47,743 bases of DNA from Bacillus sp. 491mf (GCF_900112415.1 NZ_FOLV01000012.1:1-47743), one strand, 5' to 3'; counted from the first letter of the stretch, positions 8,442 through 17,749 are shown. The notes: generated by a model not told the origin, from the sequence alone. Numbers and translations are program-made.

Positions 8442-9062
8442 ATGGGCTCAAGAATTATGCATGTTATTATAGCGGATTTAGTTGCAGAAAAATTAGAGAT
8501 TCAAGACAAAACCTCTTTCCTACTCGGAGGGATTGCTGCTGATGCAGTTCATTCAAAAGAGGAAAAAGAACTATCACACTTTTATACTGGATCAGTAAAG
8601 AACTATACAAGAAAAATTGATTATGATGCATTTCTTAATAAATATAAAGCATATAAAGATTTCCCTTTCATATTAGGATATTATACCCACCTCATTGCTG
8701 ATGATATATGGCTGCAAGGGTTCTATCTCCCTTGGCTCAAAAATCGAATAGACCATGATCCTAATATCCTTTCTTTGTATCATCACGACTTTAGGCTTTT
8801 AAACGGAAAATTACTACATGATTATGATAGAGATAAGAGTACATTTCATATTTTGAATATGAATGCGAATTTGATAGGTATTGAGGAAGTACCAGAGGAA
8901 AACATTCATTCTTTTAAAGCATTAGTTTTTGAGGATATACTCTATCCACAGCAAGATTTATATGAGCCCCTTCAAGTATTCACAATGAATCAAATTATAG
9001 GTTATATAGAAACTTCTCTTCACAAAAGCGTGTTCTATTTAGAACAACTGCATATTACCTAA
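8442..9062 (+). CDS. Zn-dependent phospholipase C-like hydrolase
   Basis: A 206-residue protein resembling the zinc-dependent PLC/S1-P1-like family. Spaced His/Asp residues occur in SRIMHVIIADLV, GGIAADAVHS, LSHFYTGS and GYYTHLIADDIW, and form a plausible metal-site set. There is no signal peptide, so it is probably cytoplasmic. I start at ATG 8442 because the in-frame GTG at 8427 is part of the ribosome site (GTGGAGGTACAGCTC-ATG). It follows the oxidoreductase gene closely. The true substrate is unknown. Confidence 0.75.
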   Translation: MGSRIMHVIIADLVAEKLEIQDKTSFLLGGIAADAVHSKEEKELSHFYTGSVKNYTRKIDYDAFLNKYKAYKDFPFILGYYTHLIADDIWLQGFYLPWLKNRIDHDPNILSLYHHDFRLLNGKLLHDYDRDKSTFHILNMNANLIGIEEVPEENIHSFKALVFEDILYPQQDLYEPLQVFTMNQIIGYIETSLHKSVFYLEQLHIT

Positions 9063-9065
9063 TAA

Positions 9066-9105
9066 CAAAAAACCGTTGCTACATTATATTCGTAGCAACG
9101 GTTTT
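9066..9105. terminator. Bidirectional terminator between convergent genes
   Basis: AAAAACCGTTGCTAC pairs with GTAGCAACGGTTTTT, serving the hydrolase (+) and the RNA helicase (-). Confidence 0.93.
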
Positions 9106-9110
9106 TCAAT

Positions 9111-10280
9111 TTATCTTGGCTTTTTCTTCCCGTTAAATGCTGGCTTCTTTTTCTTTTGTTCTTTCGGTTTCGATTCAACAAACGATCCTTTAAACATTTC
9201 TTGTTTCTTAAATTGAATACCTAGCTTCTTTGCAAATTGAAGTAGCTTTTTCTCTTCTTGCGGTGTTACTAGCGAAACAACTGTACCCTCTTTCCCCATA
9301 CGTCCTGTGCGTCCTGAACGATGAATATATTGGTCCAGTGTATCTGGCAATTCTAAATGAATAACATGTGTTAAATCATTAATATCTAATCCACGCGCTG
9401 CGATGTCTGTTGCTAATAAAATCTCTACTTTTCCTTGACGGAATGCACGCATCGTTGCTTCACGTTCTTGTTTGCTTGCTTCCGCATGAAGAGCCGCAGC
9501 TTTCATCTTACGGAATTTCAATTTCTCAGCAATTTCATCTAAACGGAACGGATCATTTAAGAAGGCAACTGCTTTTACATTACCAGTATGCATAATTTTA
9601 CGAACAAAATCATTTTTTTCTCGGCGTTCACAAACGATATACGTATGTTCCACTAAACTTTTTGTTTCCGCACGTTTAATGCGAACTAATTCTGGTTCAA
9701 CCGCAAAATCACGCGCTACTTCTTCTGCATCTTTTGTCATTGTTGCCGAGAAAAATACAACTTGACGATCACGCATTGTCGATTTAATTACATCGGACAC
9801 AGCATCAATCATCTTTTGTTTTACAATTTGATCAAACTCATCAAATACAATTGTTTTCACTTCATGCATTTTCAATTTTTTCATACGGATTAATTCTAAA
9901 ATACGTCCAGGCGACCCAACGATTACTCGCGGATGTTTCTTTAGCTTCTCTACTTGACGCTTAATATCTGCACCGCCAATTAAAGACGCACCTGAAATTT
10001 CCGTACCTGCAGTAAACTTTTGTACCTCTTCATGAATTTGCATTACAAGTTCACGCGTTGGCGCTAAAATAACCACTTGAGGTTGTTTCACCTCAGGGTT
10101 AATTTTATGTAAAAGTGGTAATAAATACGCTAATGTTTTACCTGTTCCTGTTGGAGATTCAGCAATAACGTCTTGTCCTTCTAAAATTGTTGGAATAGCT
10201 TGCTTTTGAATTTCAGTAAACTCTTTAAAACCAGCCTTCTCCCAAGCTTGTTGCAAAAATGGTTGCATCTCTTTTATCAT
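9111..10280 (-). CDS. yfmL: DEAD-box-family ATP-dependent RNA helicase (YfmL-like), motif II DEFD
   Basis: A 389-residue helicase with all core motifs: motif I ESPTGTGKT (41-49), Ia APTRELV, Ib SPGR, motif II DEFD (147-150), motif III SAT (178-180), motif V TDIAARGLDI and motif VI HRSGRTGRMG. The tail is short and Lys-rich. The usual DEAD reads DEFD; B. subtilis YfmL, as I recall it, likewise departs from DEAD and shares the flanking text (AESPTGTGKTLAY, KKLKMHEVKTIV). YfmL is linked to ribosomal-subunit assembly and cold growth. The start is supported by AAAGGAG. Confidence 0.9.
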   Translation of the reverse strand: MIKEMQPFLQQAWEKAGFKEFTEIQKQAIPTILEGQDVIAESPTGTGKTLAYLLPLLHKINPEVKQPQVVILAPTRELVMQIHEEVQKFTAGTEISGASLIGGADIKRQVEKLKKHPRVIVGSPGRILELIRMKKLKMHEVKTIVFDEFDQIVKQKMIDAVSDVIKSTMRDRQVVFFSATMTKDAEEVARDFAVEPELVRIKRAETKSLVEHTYIVCERREKNDFVRKIMHTGNVKAVAFLNDPFRLDEIAEKLKFRKMKAAALHAEASKQEREATMRAFRQGKVEILLATDIAARGLDINDLTHVIHLELPDTLDQYIHRSGRTGRMGKEGTVVSLVTPQEEKKLLQFAKKLGIQFKKQEMFKGSFVESKPKEQKKKKPAFNGKKKPR

Positions 10281-10299
10281 TTCTTTTTCTCCTTTATCT

Positions 10300-10827
10300 C
10301 TATTTTTGAAGAAATTGTTGTATTATTCGCATCGTTTCTATCATATGAGAAATAACAGCTATTAAGTCATCAACGTGGTCTTCTGTAATCGCTTTTTGAA
10401 ATAAGATGTCTGCTTTATTATGATATGAAATCGCTTGCTTATTATAATCGTATGAAATTTGTTGCGTAATCATTCGTTCTTTTCCCCATATGGATTGTAG
10501 CAACGCTTCGATTTCTTGGCAATCTTTTTCTGGTTGCCCAATAGGAAATTCAAAGAACAGTTTCATTTCACAACCAGGAACAAAATTTGGTACCTCCAAT
10601 ATCTCACCTGATAAATTCTTTGCATCAACTGATAATAAAAATGTCGCTTCCACTAATGGTTCTGTATATTCTGTAAGCTGAAACGAAATGGTATATGTAC
10701 GGCTAAGTAATGCCAAATCCATTATATCTTTTCGATTCGTTACAATGATGTCTCCATGTAAATCAAAATCATATACAGCTCCTTCAACGACAACTTTTAA
10801 ATTTTCAAAAGCAGTTGGATCAAACAT
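10300..10827 (-). CDS. Conserved hypothetical protein
   Basis: A 175-residue soluble protein with no recognised family. The N-terminal 110 residues look beta-rich (VVVEGAVYDFDLHGDIIVTN and similar strands) and the last 60 are helical (DHVDDLIAVISHMIETMRII). The frame is open further upstream, but GGAGGAATAT lies directly before ATG 10827 (MFDPTAFENL), and the extension would run through the fhs terminator. It sits between fhs and the RNA helicase in the same direction, with its own ribosome site immediately after a terminator. Confidence 0.7.
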   Translation of the reverse strand: MFDPTAFENLKVVVEGAVYDFDLHGDIIVTNRKDIMDLALLSRTYTISFQLTEYTEPLVEATFLLSVDAKNLSGEILEVPNFVPGCEMKLFFEFPIGQPEKDCQEIEALLQSIWGKERMITQQISYDYNKQAISYHNKADILFQKAITEDHVDDLIAVISHMIETMRIIQQFLQK

Positions 10828-10837
10828 ATATTCCTCC

Positions 10838-10869
10838 AAAAAACAAGCGCCTTTCCATCGAAAGGCGCC
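10838..10869 (-). terminator. Terminator of fhs
   Basis: GCGCCTTT pairs with AAAGGCGC, followed on the minus strand by TTGTTTTTTGG. The T-run abuts the ribosome site of the next gene (start 10827). Confidence 0.85.
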
Positions 10870-10915
10870 GTGATGTACGTATAGTTTACCGATAAAAGAG
10901 AAGAAATACAACCTT

Positions 10916-12604
10916 TTAGAATAAACCTACTGCTTTTCCATCTTCATTTACGTCCATTTGCAGAGCAGCTGGTTTCTTTGGAAGGCCTGGCATTGTTAAC
11001 ATTGTTCCTGTTAATGCAACGATAAAACCAGCACCAATAGATGGTTTAAATTCTCGAATTGTCACGATAAAGTCTGATGGACGTCCTAGTTTTGTTGGAT
11101 CATCAGAAAGAGAATACTGTGTTTTCGCCATACAAATTGGTAAGTTACCCCAACCTTCTTCAGCAAATTGCATTAATTGTTTACGAGCTTTTGGCGCAAA
11201 TTCGATATCTTTTGCACCGTATACTTTTTGAGCAATTGTTCGAATTTTCTCTTCTAGAGAAAGTTCTAAATCATATAAAGGTGCGTATGTATTTTCACCT
11301 TTTTCAATTACTTTCAATACTTTCTCTGCAAGGTCGACACCACCTTGACCACCTTTTTCCCATACTTCAGTTAAAGATACTTCGTAACTGCGCTCATTGC
11401 ACCACTCTTGTAAGTATGCAACTTCTTTATCAGTATCTGTAATGAATTTGTTAATTGCAATAACAAATGGGACACCGAATGCTTGAATTGTTTCAACATG
11501 TTTTTGTAAGTTTTCCATACCTTTTGCTAACGCATCAACATTCTCTTCTTTTAATCCATCTTTCGCTACACCACCATGCATTTTAAGGGCACGAATTGTT
11601 GCAACAATAACAACTGCTTCTGGTTTGATTCCTGCCGCACGTGCTTTAATGTCTAAGAATTTCTCAGCACCTAAATCTGCACCAAAACCAGATTCCGTAA
11701 TTACATAATCACCTAATTTCGCTGCCATCGTCGTTGCGATTACACTGTTACAACCGTGTGCAATGTTCGCAAATGGGCCACCATGAATGATTGCTGGTGT
11801 ATTTTCTAACGTTTGGACTAAATTCGGTTTTAACGCATCTTTCAATAACAGTGTTAATGCACCTTCTACACCTAAATCTTTTACTGTTACAGGTTTATTA
11901 TCCATGTTATAAGCTACAACAATGCGTGCTATACGTTTTTTTAAGTCTTGTACATCTGTCGCTAAACAAAATACAGCCATAATTTCAGATGCAACTGTAA
12001 TATCAAAGCCATCTTCACGCGGTACACCTTGTACTGGTCCGCCAAGTCCAATTACAACATTACGAAGTGCACGGTCATTTAAATCTACACAACGTTTCCA
12101 GACGATTTTACGCGTATCGATGCGCAGATCATTTCCTTGTTGAATGTGATTATCAATAAATGCTGCAAGTGCATTATTTGCAGTTGTAATTGCATGAATG
12201 TCACCTGTAAAGTGAAGATTAATATCTTCCATTGGTACAACTTGCGAGTAACCTCCGCCTGCTGCACCGCCTTTTAATCCCATAGTTGGTCCAAGAGAAG
12301 GTTCACGCAGCGCAATCACTGCTTTTTTACCGATTTTATTAAACGCTTGTCCTAACCCAACTGTTACCGTTGATTTTCCTTCCCCAGCTGGAGTAGGGTT
12401 TATTGCTGTAACTAGTACGACTTTTCCATCTTCTTCGCCTTGTAAGCGTTTAAAAATATCAAGAGATAACTTTCCTTTATAATGACCGTACGGCTCTAAT
12501 TCTTCTTCTAAAATGTTTAATTCTGTTGCAATCTCTTGAATTTTCTTCATGCTTGCTTCTTGTGCAATTTCAATGTCTGATTTTACTGTAGTTGTTGCTG
12601 TCAT
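10916..12604 (-). CDS. fhs: Formate-tetrahydrofolate ligase
   Basis: A 562-residue enzyme making 10-formyl-tetrahydrofolate from formate, THF and ATP, feeding purine and formyl-methionine synthesis. The P-loop-like nucleotide site is [14 protein letters not shown]. Other family text includes [38 protein letters not shown] and [14 protein letters not shown] choose ATG 12604 ([10 protein letters not shown]), preceded by GGGGGATTAGGGAAT, over an upstream in-frame ATG lacking a site. Length and termini (ending in AVGLF) are normal. It is monocistronic, with its own terminator. Confidence 0.96.
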   Translation of the reverse strand: MTATTTVKSDIEIAQEASMKKIQEIATELNILEEELEPYGHYKGKLSLDIFKRLQGEEDGKVVLVTAINPTPAGEGKSTVTVGLGQAFNKIGKKAVIALREPSLGPTMGLKGGAAGGGYSQVVPMEDINLHFTGDIHAITTANNALAAFIDNHIQQGNDLRIDTRKIVWKRCVDLNDRALRNVVIGLGGPVQGVPREDGFDITVASEIMAVFCLATDVQDLKKRIARIVVAYNMDNKPVTVKDLGVEGALTLLLKDALKPNLVQTLENTPAIIHGGPFANIAHGCNSVIATTMAAKLGDYVITESGFGADLGAEKFLDIKARAAGIKPEAVVIVATIRALKMHGGVAKDGLKEENVDALAKGMENLQKHVETIQAFGVPFVIAINKFITDTDKEVAYLQEWCNERSYEVSLTEVWEKGGQGGVDLAEKVLKVIEKGENTYAPLYDLELSLEEKIRTIAQKVYGAKDIEFAPKARKQLMQFAEEGWGNLPICMAKTQYSLSDDPTKLGRPSDFIVTIREFKPSIGAGFIVALTGTMLTMPGLPKKPAALQMDVNEDGKAVGLF

Positions 12605-12735
12605 ATTCCCTAATCCCCCTTTAATTGTTTCTAAAAAATATTGTATCAGTTTTTTGTATTTTCTGCACTTATAATCCAACTTTAAAGTGAAACTTCCATA
12701 AATTCAGATTTACCACTTTTTATCAGCAAGAAAAG

Positions 12736-13416
12736 TTACTTCTTTTGAAACATAAATACCCACATAAATGTTAAAGATTGCTGCAATTCAAGTGGAAGTT
12801 GTCCAATCATCTTTTCATTTACTCCTCGTTTATATACTCCCATTCCATCTATTAAATATAACCCTTGCTCCTGTGCAAGTTTTTGAAATTCCCATGGCAT
12901 CATTGTGTTACAAATGACATTTTTTCCATATAAACGCGGATAGCTATTCTCACGCGGTTTTGCAGTTGGTCCTAAAATAGCAATACAGGCATAACCTTCT
13001 TTTCCTAACACTCGTTTTATTTCTTGCAACGCTTGAAGAGGAGCTTCGGTCCATTCTAATGAATTTACCGCTATAACGGATGCAAACTCCTCATCTTGAA
13101 ACGGCAATGAAGTAAGGTCGCCTACTATAAACGATAAATTAGAATGTTCACCTCGCTTTTTCCCTTTTTCAATCATTTGCTCCGATAAGTCAACGCCACA
13201 AGCTTTATAACCAGCTTTACTTAGTTTATATGTACCATATCCATCCCCGCATCCTACATCAAGAACAGTTTCTCCGCTTCGTATGTATTTTTGAAAAAAC
13301 GGAATAATTGTACTGCGGCTACCATGATCCCACATTTCTTGACTATTTTGATTCCAAAAATCTGCATTATCATCCCATTTTTGCTGCGCTACTTCATGCC
13401 AATTAAATTTCGTCAT
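12736..13416 (-). CDS. Class I SAM-dependent methyltransferase
   Basis: A 226-residue methyltransferase. Motif I is VLDVGCGDGYGTYKL (SAM-binding Gly loop), motif II is the acidic residue in ACGVDLSEQMI, and a motif near IVGDLTSLPFQDEEF is followed by AVNSLEWTEAPLQ. These are typical of UbiE/Methyltransf_11 type small-molecule or protein methylases. The substrate is unknown. The start has GGTGGGGG close upstream. It is divergent from the small membrane-protein gene at 13627. Confidence 0.88.
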   Translation of the reverse strand: MTKFNWHEVAQQKWDDNADFWNQNSQEMWDHGSRSTIIPFFQKYIRSGETVLDVGCGDGYGTYKLSKAGYKACGVDLSEQMIEKGKKRGEHSNLSFIVGDLTSLPFQDEEFASVIAVNSLEWTEAPLQALQEIKRVLGKEGYACIAILGPTAKPRENSYPRLYGKNVICNTMMPWEFQKLAQEQGLYLIDGMGVYKRGVNEKMIGQLPLELQQSLTFMWVFMFQKK

Positions 13417-13626
13417 TCTTCCCCCACCTTTCCAATTTACATCTATGTAAAAGTCATTCTACACCATTTTACATTTTTCCTGTTTATTCTTAAGAAGAGA
13501 TGGATAATATAGCAACAGATCATTGTTTTTCCATTTTTTTCTTTAGTTGTATAAAAATAATAAGCATGTTTTCTTGCTTTAGAAAAAATACTAAGCATAC
13601 CCTAATTCGAAAGAGAGGGACATTCC

Positions 13627-13965
13627 TTGCCAAAAAAACGAACACATCATCTAAAAAGCGGAGAAAAACAAGAAGAATATGCGGTTGAAATTAGCCCTCA
13701 GCGACTTCCGATTAGACGTCGTCGCACAGAAGTTCACAAAGAAGAAGAACGAACAGACATCGGTATAATTGTTGGATACGTTGCATTATTTCTCTCTTTG
13801 TTCTCAATTGCTTTCTATCCCATTACACTTGGATCTCTTTCCATTTTAATTGGACTTCTTGCTGTTCATTACGAAGCAAAAACACTCGGATATACAGCCA
13901 TTGGCTTCGGAGGATTTTCTTTACTTTTTAGTTTATTATATCCGTTCTTTTTATCAGCACTTTGA
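13627..13965 (+). CDS. Small membrane protein with basic N-terminal tail
   Basis: A 112-residue protein with a Lys/Arg-rich hydrophilic N-terminus (1-45) and two or three membrane segments (IGIIVGYVALFLSLFSIAFY, ITLGSLSILIGLLAVHY, and a Gly/Phe-rich third). The start is TTG (PKKRTHH), preceded by GAGAGGG. The arrangement resembles DUF4190-type or related small membrane proteins, but I do not recognise it with confidence. It is followed by a good terminator, so it is monocistronic. Confidence 0.72.
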   Translation: MPKKRTHHLKSGEKQEEYAVEISPQRLPIRRRRTEVHKEEERTDIGIIVGYVALFLSLFSIAFYPITLGSLSILIGLLAVHYEAKTLGYTAIGFGGFSLLFSLLYPFFLSAL

Positions 13966-14013
13966 TAAACAATTTTTTGATACAAACTATGACACGCAAT
14001 ATTTACCTACTAA

Positions 14014-14045
14014 GAAAAAGGAGTGAATCTGTCACTCCTTTTTCT
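14014..14045 (+). terminator. Terminator after the 13627 gene
   Basis: AAAAAGGAGTGA pairs with TCACTCCTTTTT around a 4-5 base loop with a T-rich end. Confidence 0.85.
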
Positions 14046-14142
14046 CATATACAGCTTATTTTTTCGCCAATTTATCCTAGACCTAAAAGTTTGTCCATTT
14101 CAAAATTAATTCGTATACTTTCTCTTTTGTAAGGGATGCTTA

Positions 14143-14352
14143 TTAACGAAATAACATCACATATCCGCAGCTACTACAATGATAGGCAGTGATTTCTTGA
14201 AACACTGGATAGTTCTCCTCATCTCTCTGTTCAATAAATACTTTTTCAAAGCGATACATATTTGGTGCATATGCCCAGTCTTGTTTTGTACGAGCATATA
14301 ATGTAGACGAAAAAAAGTCTTCTCCCCCGCAAACCATGCATATCTTATTCAA
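14143..14352 (-). CDS. Small zinc-ribbon-like protein
   Basis: A 69-residue protein with two CxxC pairs, CMVC near the N-terminus and CSSC near the C-terminus, giving a likely four-Cys zinc site. The start is TTG, preceded by AGGGAGGGAGT. No signal peptide is present. It is likely a cytoplasmic nucleic-acid- or protein-binding ribbon, but no partner is indicated by its neighbours. Confidence 0.75.
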   Translation of the reverse strand: MNKICMVCGGEDFFSSTLYARTKQDWAYAPNMYRFEKVFIEQRDEENYPVFQEITAYHCSSCGYVMLFR

Positions 14353-14403
14353 TATTACTCCCTCCCTACGCTTGTCTTATCCTAACTATATGAAAGAAAG
14401 TAC

Positions 14404-14437
14404 AAAAAAAAGACCTTCAACATTAGAAAGTCTTTTC
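14404..14437 (-). terminator. Terminator overlapping the 3' end of the 14423 gene
   Basis: On the minus strand GAAAAGACTTTC pairs with GAAGGTCTTTT (one wobble) and runs into a T-tract. The upstream arm overlaps the last codons of the gene. Confidence 0.65.
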
Positions 14438-14743
14438 GGAGGAAAAGAGAAACATACCCAATACTCCAATGGCGCTATACGTCTTCTTTTTTTCTGTTTC
14501 TGTTTGAAAAGTCTGCTCAATCTTAATAAAAAACACACCGTTTCGAACATCCTTACTAACAAACTCCATTTTCTCTTCTTTTTGATCTTTTTTCTGCGTA
14601 CAATGAAAATCCACTTCATTACACACAATTGAATACTTGTCTTCTAAATGCTTTTGAAAGTCCGCTTCTTTCGGACATGTTAATAGCATAATTGCAACAA
14701 GTATAATACTACTAATACCTATTATTATAAATTTCTTATCCAT
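14423..14743 (-). CDS. Small secreted or membrane-anchored protein, DUF4359-like
   Basis: A 106-residue protein with an N-terminal hydrophobic segment (KFIIIGISSIILVAIMLL) and a short outer domain. That domain has two Cys (IVCNEVDFHC) and ends in a YSAIGVLGMFLF-type strand resembling DUF4359 proteins of bacilli. I choose ATG 14743 (MDKKFIII) because AAAGGAGACAAG precedes it; the longer frame has no ribosome site. It is 53 bases downstream of the 14797 gene, so they may share a transcript. Function unknown. Confidence 0.7.
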   Translation of the reverse strand: MDKKFIIIGISSIILVAIMLLTCPKEADFQKHLEDKYSIVCNEVDFHCTQKKDQKEEKMEFVSKDVRNGVFFIKIEQTFQTETEKKKTYSAIGVLGMFLFSSEKTF

Positions 14744-14796
14744 CTTGTCTCCTTTCCAAAAAAGAAAGAAAACTTGACTCATATCGTCAAGTTCTC

Positions 14797-15543
14797 TTAA
14801 TCCATTATCCATTGCCACTCTAGCTCTTTCTTATCAAAGATAAGCCATCCTGTTTTAGAAGCTTCACTTTTCAAGTCTTCTAAACCATCTAAAACTTCAT
14901 TTGTACTTTCATACGAACCAATGACATAAACAGGAATCTCTAAACCGCGTCTTGATTCTACTTTTCCTGCTAAGTCTAAGTATAAGCCCTCTTCCATAAA
15001 TGGCAGAAGTTCAAGAATAACCTCTTTTGAAATTGCTGGATAAATTTTCGACTTTTGAAAAAATGCGAATCGTTTTCTTCCAAATGAGCCAAGTTTATAA
15101 GGAATTGCCTTACTAAGCATGCCAACAAAGTCCTGTATTCTTCGATAGTATACTTTATTATACCATCCGTCATCGTGAGAAAGATAAACAAATCTATTTT
15201 TCAAAAGCGGGAAAAACGCCTTCCCAAGCGGCTCCTTTTTGTGCGCCAAATAAAGCAATTCTGCTATTTCTTTTGGCCCCAATTCATCCAAGTCGGTTAC
15301 ATCATCAAAATCAACCCAACAAAATTCCTCAAATCCCTCGACATCTGCTGAAATTAATTTATGTATATTCTCTTCTTCTACATATTCGAATAAAGTATGA
15401 TAATGAAAATCCGTCCATTCAAAATTATGCTTTAAAAGCAGCATTTGATGAAGCGGTGAAGGAATATTGCTTGCAAATTCCTCAAACGTAATTCCAGATG
15501 TGATAAAACAATGATTGCGACGATTACCATTAATATAAATCAT
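14797..15543 (-). CDS. Conserved hypothetical protein
   Basis: A soluble, aromatic and acidic protein of about 248 residues with no recognised domain. Notable stretches are FEWTDFHYHTLFEYVEEEN, EEFCWVDFDDVTDLDELGP and the terminal WLIFDKKELEWQW. The start is uncertain: ATG 15543 is the first Met, but the nearest good ribosome site (GGAGG) lies 19 bases upstream, farther than usual, and the frame stays open to 15627. It reads toward the DUF4359-like gene. Confidence 0.65.
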   Translation of the reverse strand: MIYINGNRRNHCFITSGITFEEFASNIPSPLHQMLLLKHNFEWTDFHYHTLFEYVEEENIHKLISADVEGFEEFCWVDFDDVTDLDELGPKEIAELLYLAHKKEPLGKAFFPLLKNRFVYLSHDDGWYNKVYYRRIQDFVGMLSKAIPYKLGSFGRKRFAFFQKSKIYPAISKEVILELLPFMEEGLYLDLAGKVESRRGLEIPVYVIGSYESTNEVLDGLEDLKSEASKTGWLIFDKKELEWQWIMD

Positions 15544-15703
15544 ATTCTTGATTTGGTCAGATCCTCCAGACAAAGCACCTAGCCACCTTCGTTTTATATG
15601 TTTCAATACTATAGGATATTTTATCACGAAAATTTTTAGAAATATAGAAAAAACTACAAAAACTATTTACATTTTCATGTGTTTTATTACATCTCCATTA
15701 CAA

Positions 15704-15736
15704 GAAAAAATGCCTGTTTATAAACAGGCATTTTTC
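15704..15736. terminator. Terminator overlapping the ytfJ stop codon
   Basis: GAAAAAATGCCTGTTTA pairs with TAAACAGGCATTTTTC. The right arm contains the TGA stop of ytfJ, so the hairpin begins within the coding region. Confidence 0.9.
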
Positions 15737-16160
15737 ATACGATTTCATCTGGATTTTGTGGATGATGTAAATGATCTTGCTTTTTATTATTTTGAAACAT
15801 CGACTGAATTCTATCAATGGTTTGCGGTGCAAGTTCAATTACTTTCTCTGCCAGATGCGTTGCATTTTGTAAATGAAGGATATTTACACCGTCCTTATTT
15901 ACTACAAGAAAAGCAACAGGAGTGATAGAAACTCCCCCGGCACTACCACCGCCAAATGCAGGCTGACCTTGTACCTTTTGTACATCATTTGTGGAAAAAT
16001 CTGATCCACCTGCTCCAAAGCCAAACGCTACCTTTGAAACAGTTAAGACAATGCCGCCATCAGCTGTTTGAACAGGCTCACCGACAATTGTATTTACATC
16101 AACCATTTCTTTCAAATTTTCCATAGCTGCTTTCATCAGCCCTTGAATTGGATGATCCAC
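15735..16160 (-). CDS. ytfJ: Sporulation protein YtfJ (GerW family)
   Basis: A 141-residue GerW-family protein. The core text is DHPIQGLMKAAMENLKEMVD, VGEPVQTADGGIVLTVSKVA, FGFGAGGSDF and the Gly-rich GGGSAGGVSITPVAFLVV. In B. subtilis, YtfJ is made in the forespore and contributes to spore germination. The start is GTG 16160, 9 bases after AAGGAGG; the ATG between them is out of frame. The C-terminal tail is Asn/Gln/His rich. It is divergent from the GNAT gene at 16291. Confidence 0.92.
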   Translation of the reverse strand: MDHPIQGLMKAAMENLKEMVDVNTIVGEPVQTADGGIVLTVSKVAFGFGAGGSDFSTNDVQKVQGQPAFGGGSAGGVSITPVAFLVVNKDGVNILHLQNATHLAEKVIELAPQTIDRIQSMFQNNKKQDHLHHPQNPDEIV

Positions 16161-16290
16161 CGTCCATAACCTCCTTTTTCATATCCTTCCTAGTTTTTCC
16201 TAAACGTTATGAACTAAACATAAAATTTTGTTGATTTTTAAAATAATACGTACTAATATTTAGAAAATACAAAAAAGAGGGGTGGCACAC

Positions 16291-17076
16291 ATGATTCGTA
16301 AATTAGCAGAACAAGATCATGAGCAAGTACTTTCTTTCTTAAAGAAAGAAGCTACATTTAATTTGTTTTTAATCGGTGATATTGAGGCATTTGGATATGA
16401 TCAAGACTTTCAAGAACTATGGGGGCAATTTACGATAGAAAATGAATTACATGCCGTTCTTTTGCGTTTCCATGATTCTTTTATTGCTTATGCTAGAGAT
16501 TCATTCCAGCCAGAGGCATTCATTCATCAATTTATTAACTATGACCATATTAAACTCTCTGGAAAATCAGAGATTGTCGAACAGTTTGAAAATCTCACGA
16601 GCTTAAAACTTGGTAAAAAACAGCATACATACTTTTGTGAATGTACAACTACCAAACAATTAGCCAAAACTACAAACAAAGGGGATATAAAAATTGCAAC
16701 CATTGAGGACGTAGATCGTATTATGCATTTACGAAAACAAATTACTGAATTTTCGTTAGCAGACAATAGCGGGAAACTCCTTCGCCAAGCAATTGAAACA
16801 AACACAGGCCGGACATATTACATAGAGAAAAATGGAGAAATCATCGCATCTGCATCCACATCCGCTGAAAATTCATTATCCGCTATGGTTGTAGGTGTAT
16901 GTACACATCCAAATCATCGCGGTAAAGGATATGCTTCCCAAATCGTAAGTAAAATGATTCAAGAGTTCATTGCGGAAGACAGAACGCTTTGTTTATTTTA
17001 CAGTAATCCTGCTGCCGGGCGAATTTATAAACGTTTAGGCTTTGAGGACATTGGAACTTGGACGATGTATCGCTAA
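16291..17076 (+). CDS. GNAT-family N-acetyltransferase, two-part
   Basis: A 261-residue protein. The C-terminal half holds a GNAT domain with the acetyl-CoA motif VGVCTHPNHRGKGYASQIV and a terminal NPAAGRIYKRLGFEDIGTW. The N-terminal half (FLKKEATFNLFLIGDIEAFG) matches the degenerate N-terminal domain often paired with it in bacilli. I choose ATG 16291, since GAGGGGTGG overlaps the in-frame GTG at 16282. The substrate is unknown. Monocistronic. Confidence 0.88.
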   Translation: MIRKLAEQDHEQVLSFLKKEATFNLFLIGDIEAFGYDQDFQELWGQFTIENELHAVLLRFHDSFIAYARDSFQPEAFIHQFINYDHIKLSGKSEIVEQFENLTSLKLGKKQHTYFCECTTTKQLAKTTNKGDIKIATIEDVDRIMHLRKQITEFSLADNSGKLLRQAIETNTGRTYYIEKNGEIIASASTSAENSLSAMVVGVCTHPNHRGKGYASQIVSKMIQEFIAEDRTLCLFYSNPAAGRIYKRLGFEDIGTWTMYR

Positions 17077-17079
17077 AAT

Positions 17080-17124
17080 AAAATTGCCATCAGCATAGGA
17101 TATTTTCATTCCCCACTGATGGCA
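17080..17124 (-). terminator. Terminator between convergent genes
   Basis: TGCCATCAG pairs with CTGATGGCA over a 22-base loop. The minus-strand tail ATTTTATTTT suits the ABM-domain gene at 17154. Confidence 0.75.
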
Positions 17125-17153
17125 GCTTCATTATATTGATGTTAAATCCTATC

Positions 17154-17444
17154 TTAGTCTACACACTGAAAATGCTCTACAATTGGAAACGGCTCATAAA
17201 AGTGGTGTAATCTCTTCTTCCATTCTTCATACTCACTCGATTTTCGAAATCCTTCCGTATGATCTTCTAACGTCTCCCAATTCACTAATAGAAGATATTT
17301 CCCCTGGATTTCTATACATTTATGAAGTATATGACCACGGTAACCTTTCATAGAAGAAATAATATTAGAAGCCTCTTGAAAGGCATGTTCAAATTCATTT
17401 TCCATTCCAAGCTTCACTTGGAGCATCGCTGTCTCTAATATCAC
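17154..17444 (-). CDS. Antibiotic biosynthesis monooxygenase (ABM) domain protein
   Basis: A protein of about 96 residues with the ABM ferredoxin-like fold pattern: ILETAMLQVKLGMENEFEHA, YRGHILHKCIEIQGKYLLLV, then NWETLEDHTEGFRKS and the terminal PFPIVEHF. Family members include small oxygenases and haem-degrading proteins; the specific reaction is not visible. Several starts are stacked; GTG 17444 is best spaced (9 bases) after TTAGGAG, while the upstream ATG codons sit against the ribosome site. Confidence 0.82.
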   Translation of the reverse strand: MILETAMLQVKLGMENEFEHAFQEASNIISSMKGYRGHILHKCIEIQGKYLLLVNWETLEDHTEGFRKSSEYEEWKKRLHHFYEPFPIVEHFQCVD

Positions 17445-17547
17445 CACCATCATCTCCTAACTTTTTATTACACGTCGAAATTTGCAAATTCTATCCTTCT
17501 CGTAATATGCCTGTTATCACTGTTTCATAATACTTTCTATATAAATA

Positions 17548-17728
17548 CATTTTAATTTTTCGACAAACAAGTCGTTGCTACGCAGAATATAACATAACCT
17601 ATACTTGCTTGTTCCCTTTGTTTTAAACCTCGCATGTGGCAGGAAAAAGTCCTGACCGCTTCTATACACGGTCAGATGCTCTCGTCCTCCCTAAAGAAAT
17701 GGGAGGTTTTATGTCGTATTTTTCAACT
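17548..17728 (-). repeat. Dispersed repeat copy A (bcr-like element)
   Basis: This fills most of the 300-base gap between the ABM gene and the kinase gene. Read on the minus strand it runs from ACGACATAAAACCTCCC through GGGAGGACGAGAGCATCTG, a hairpin (CTGACCG, 10-base loop, CGGTCAG), CCTGCCACATGCGAGG, and ends in GAAAAATTAAAATG. It is the most complete of at least six copies in the window (17548, 22646, 33044, 33287, 38421, 39701). Its size and style match the short bcr repeats described in the B. cereus group; the exact family assignment is inference. Confidence 0.85.
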
Positions 17729-17749
17729 TATATATTACGTATACCTTTC

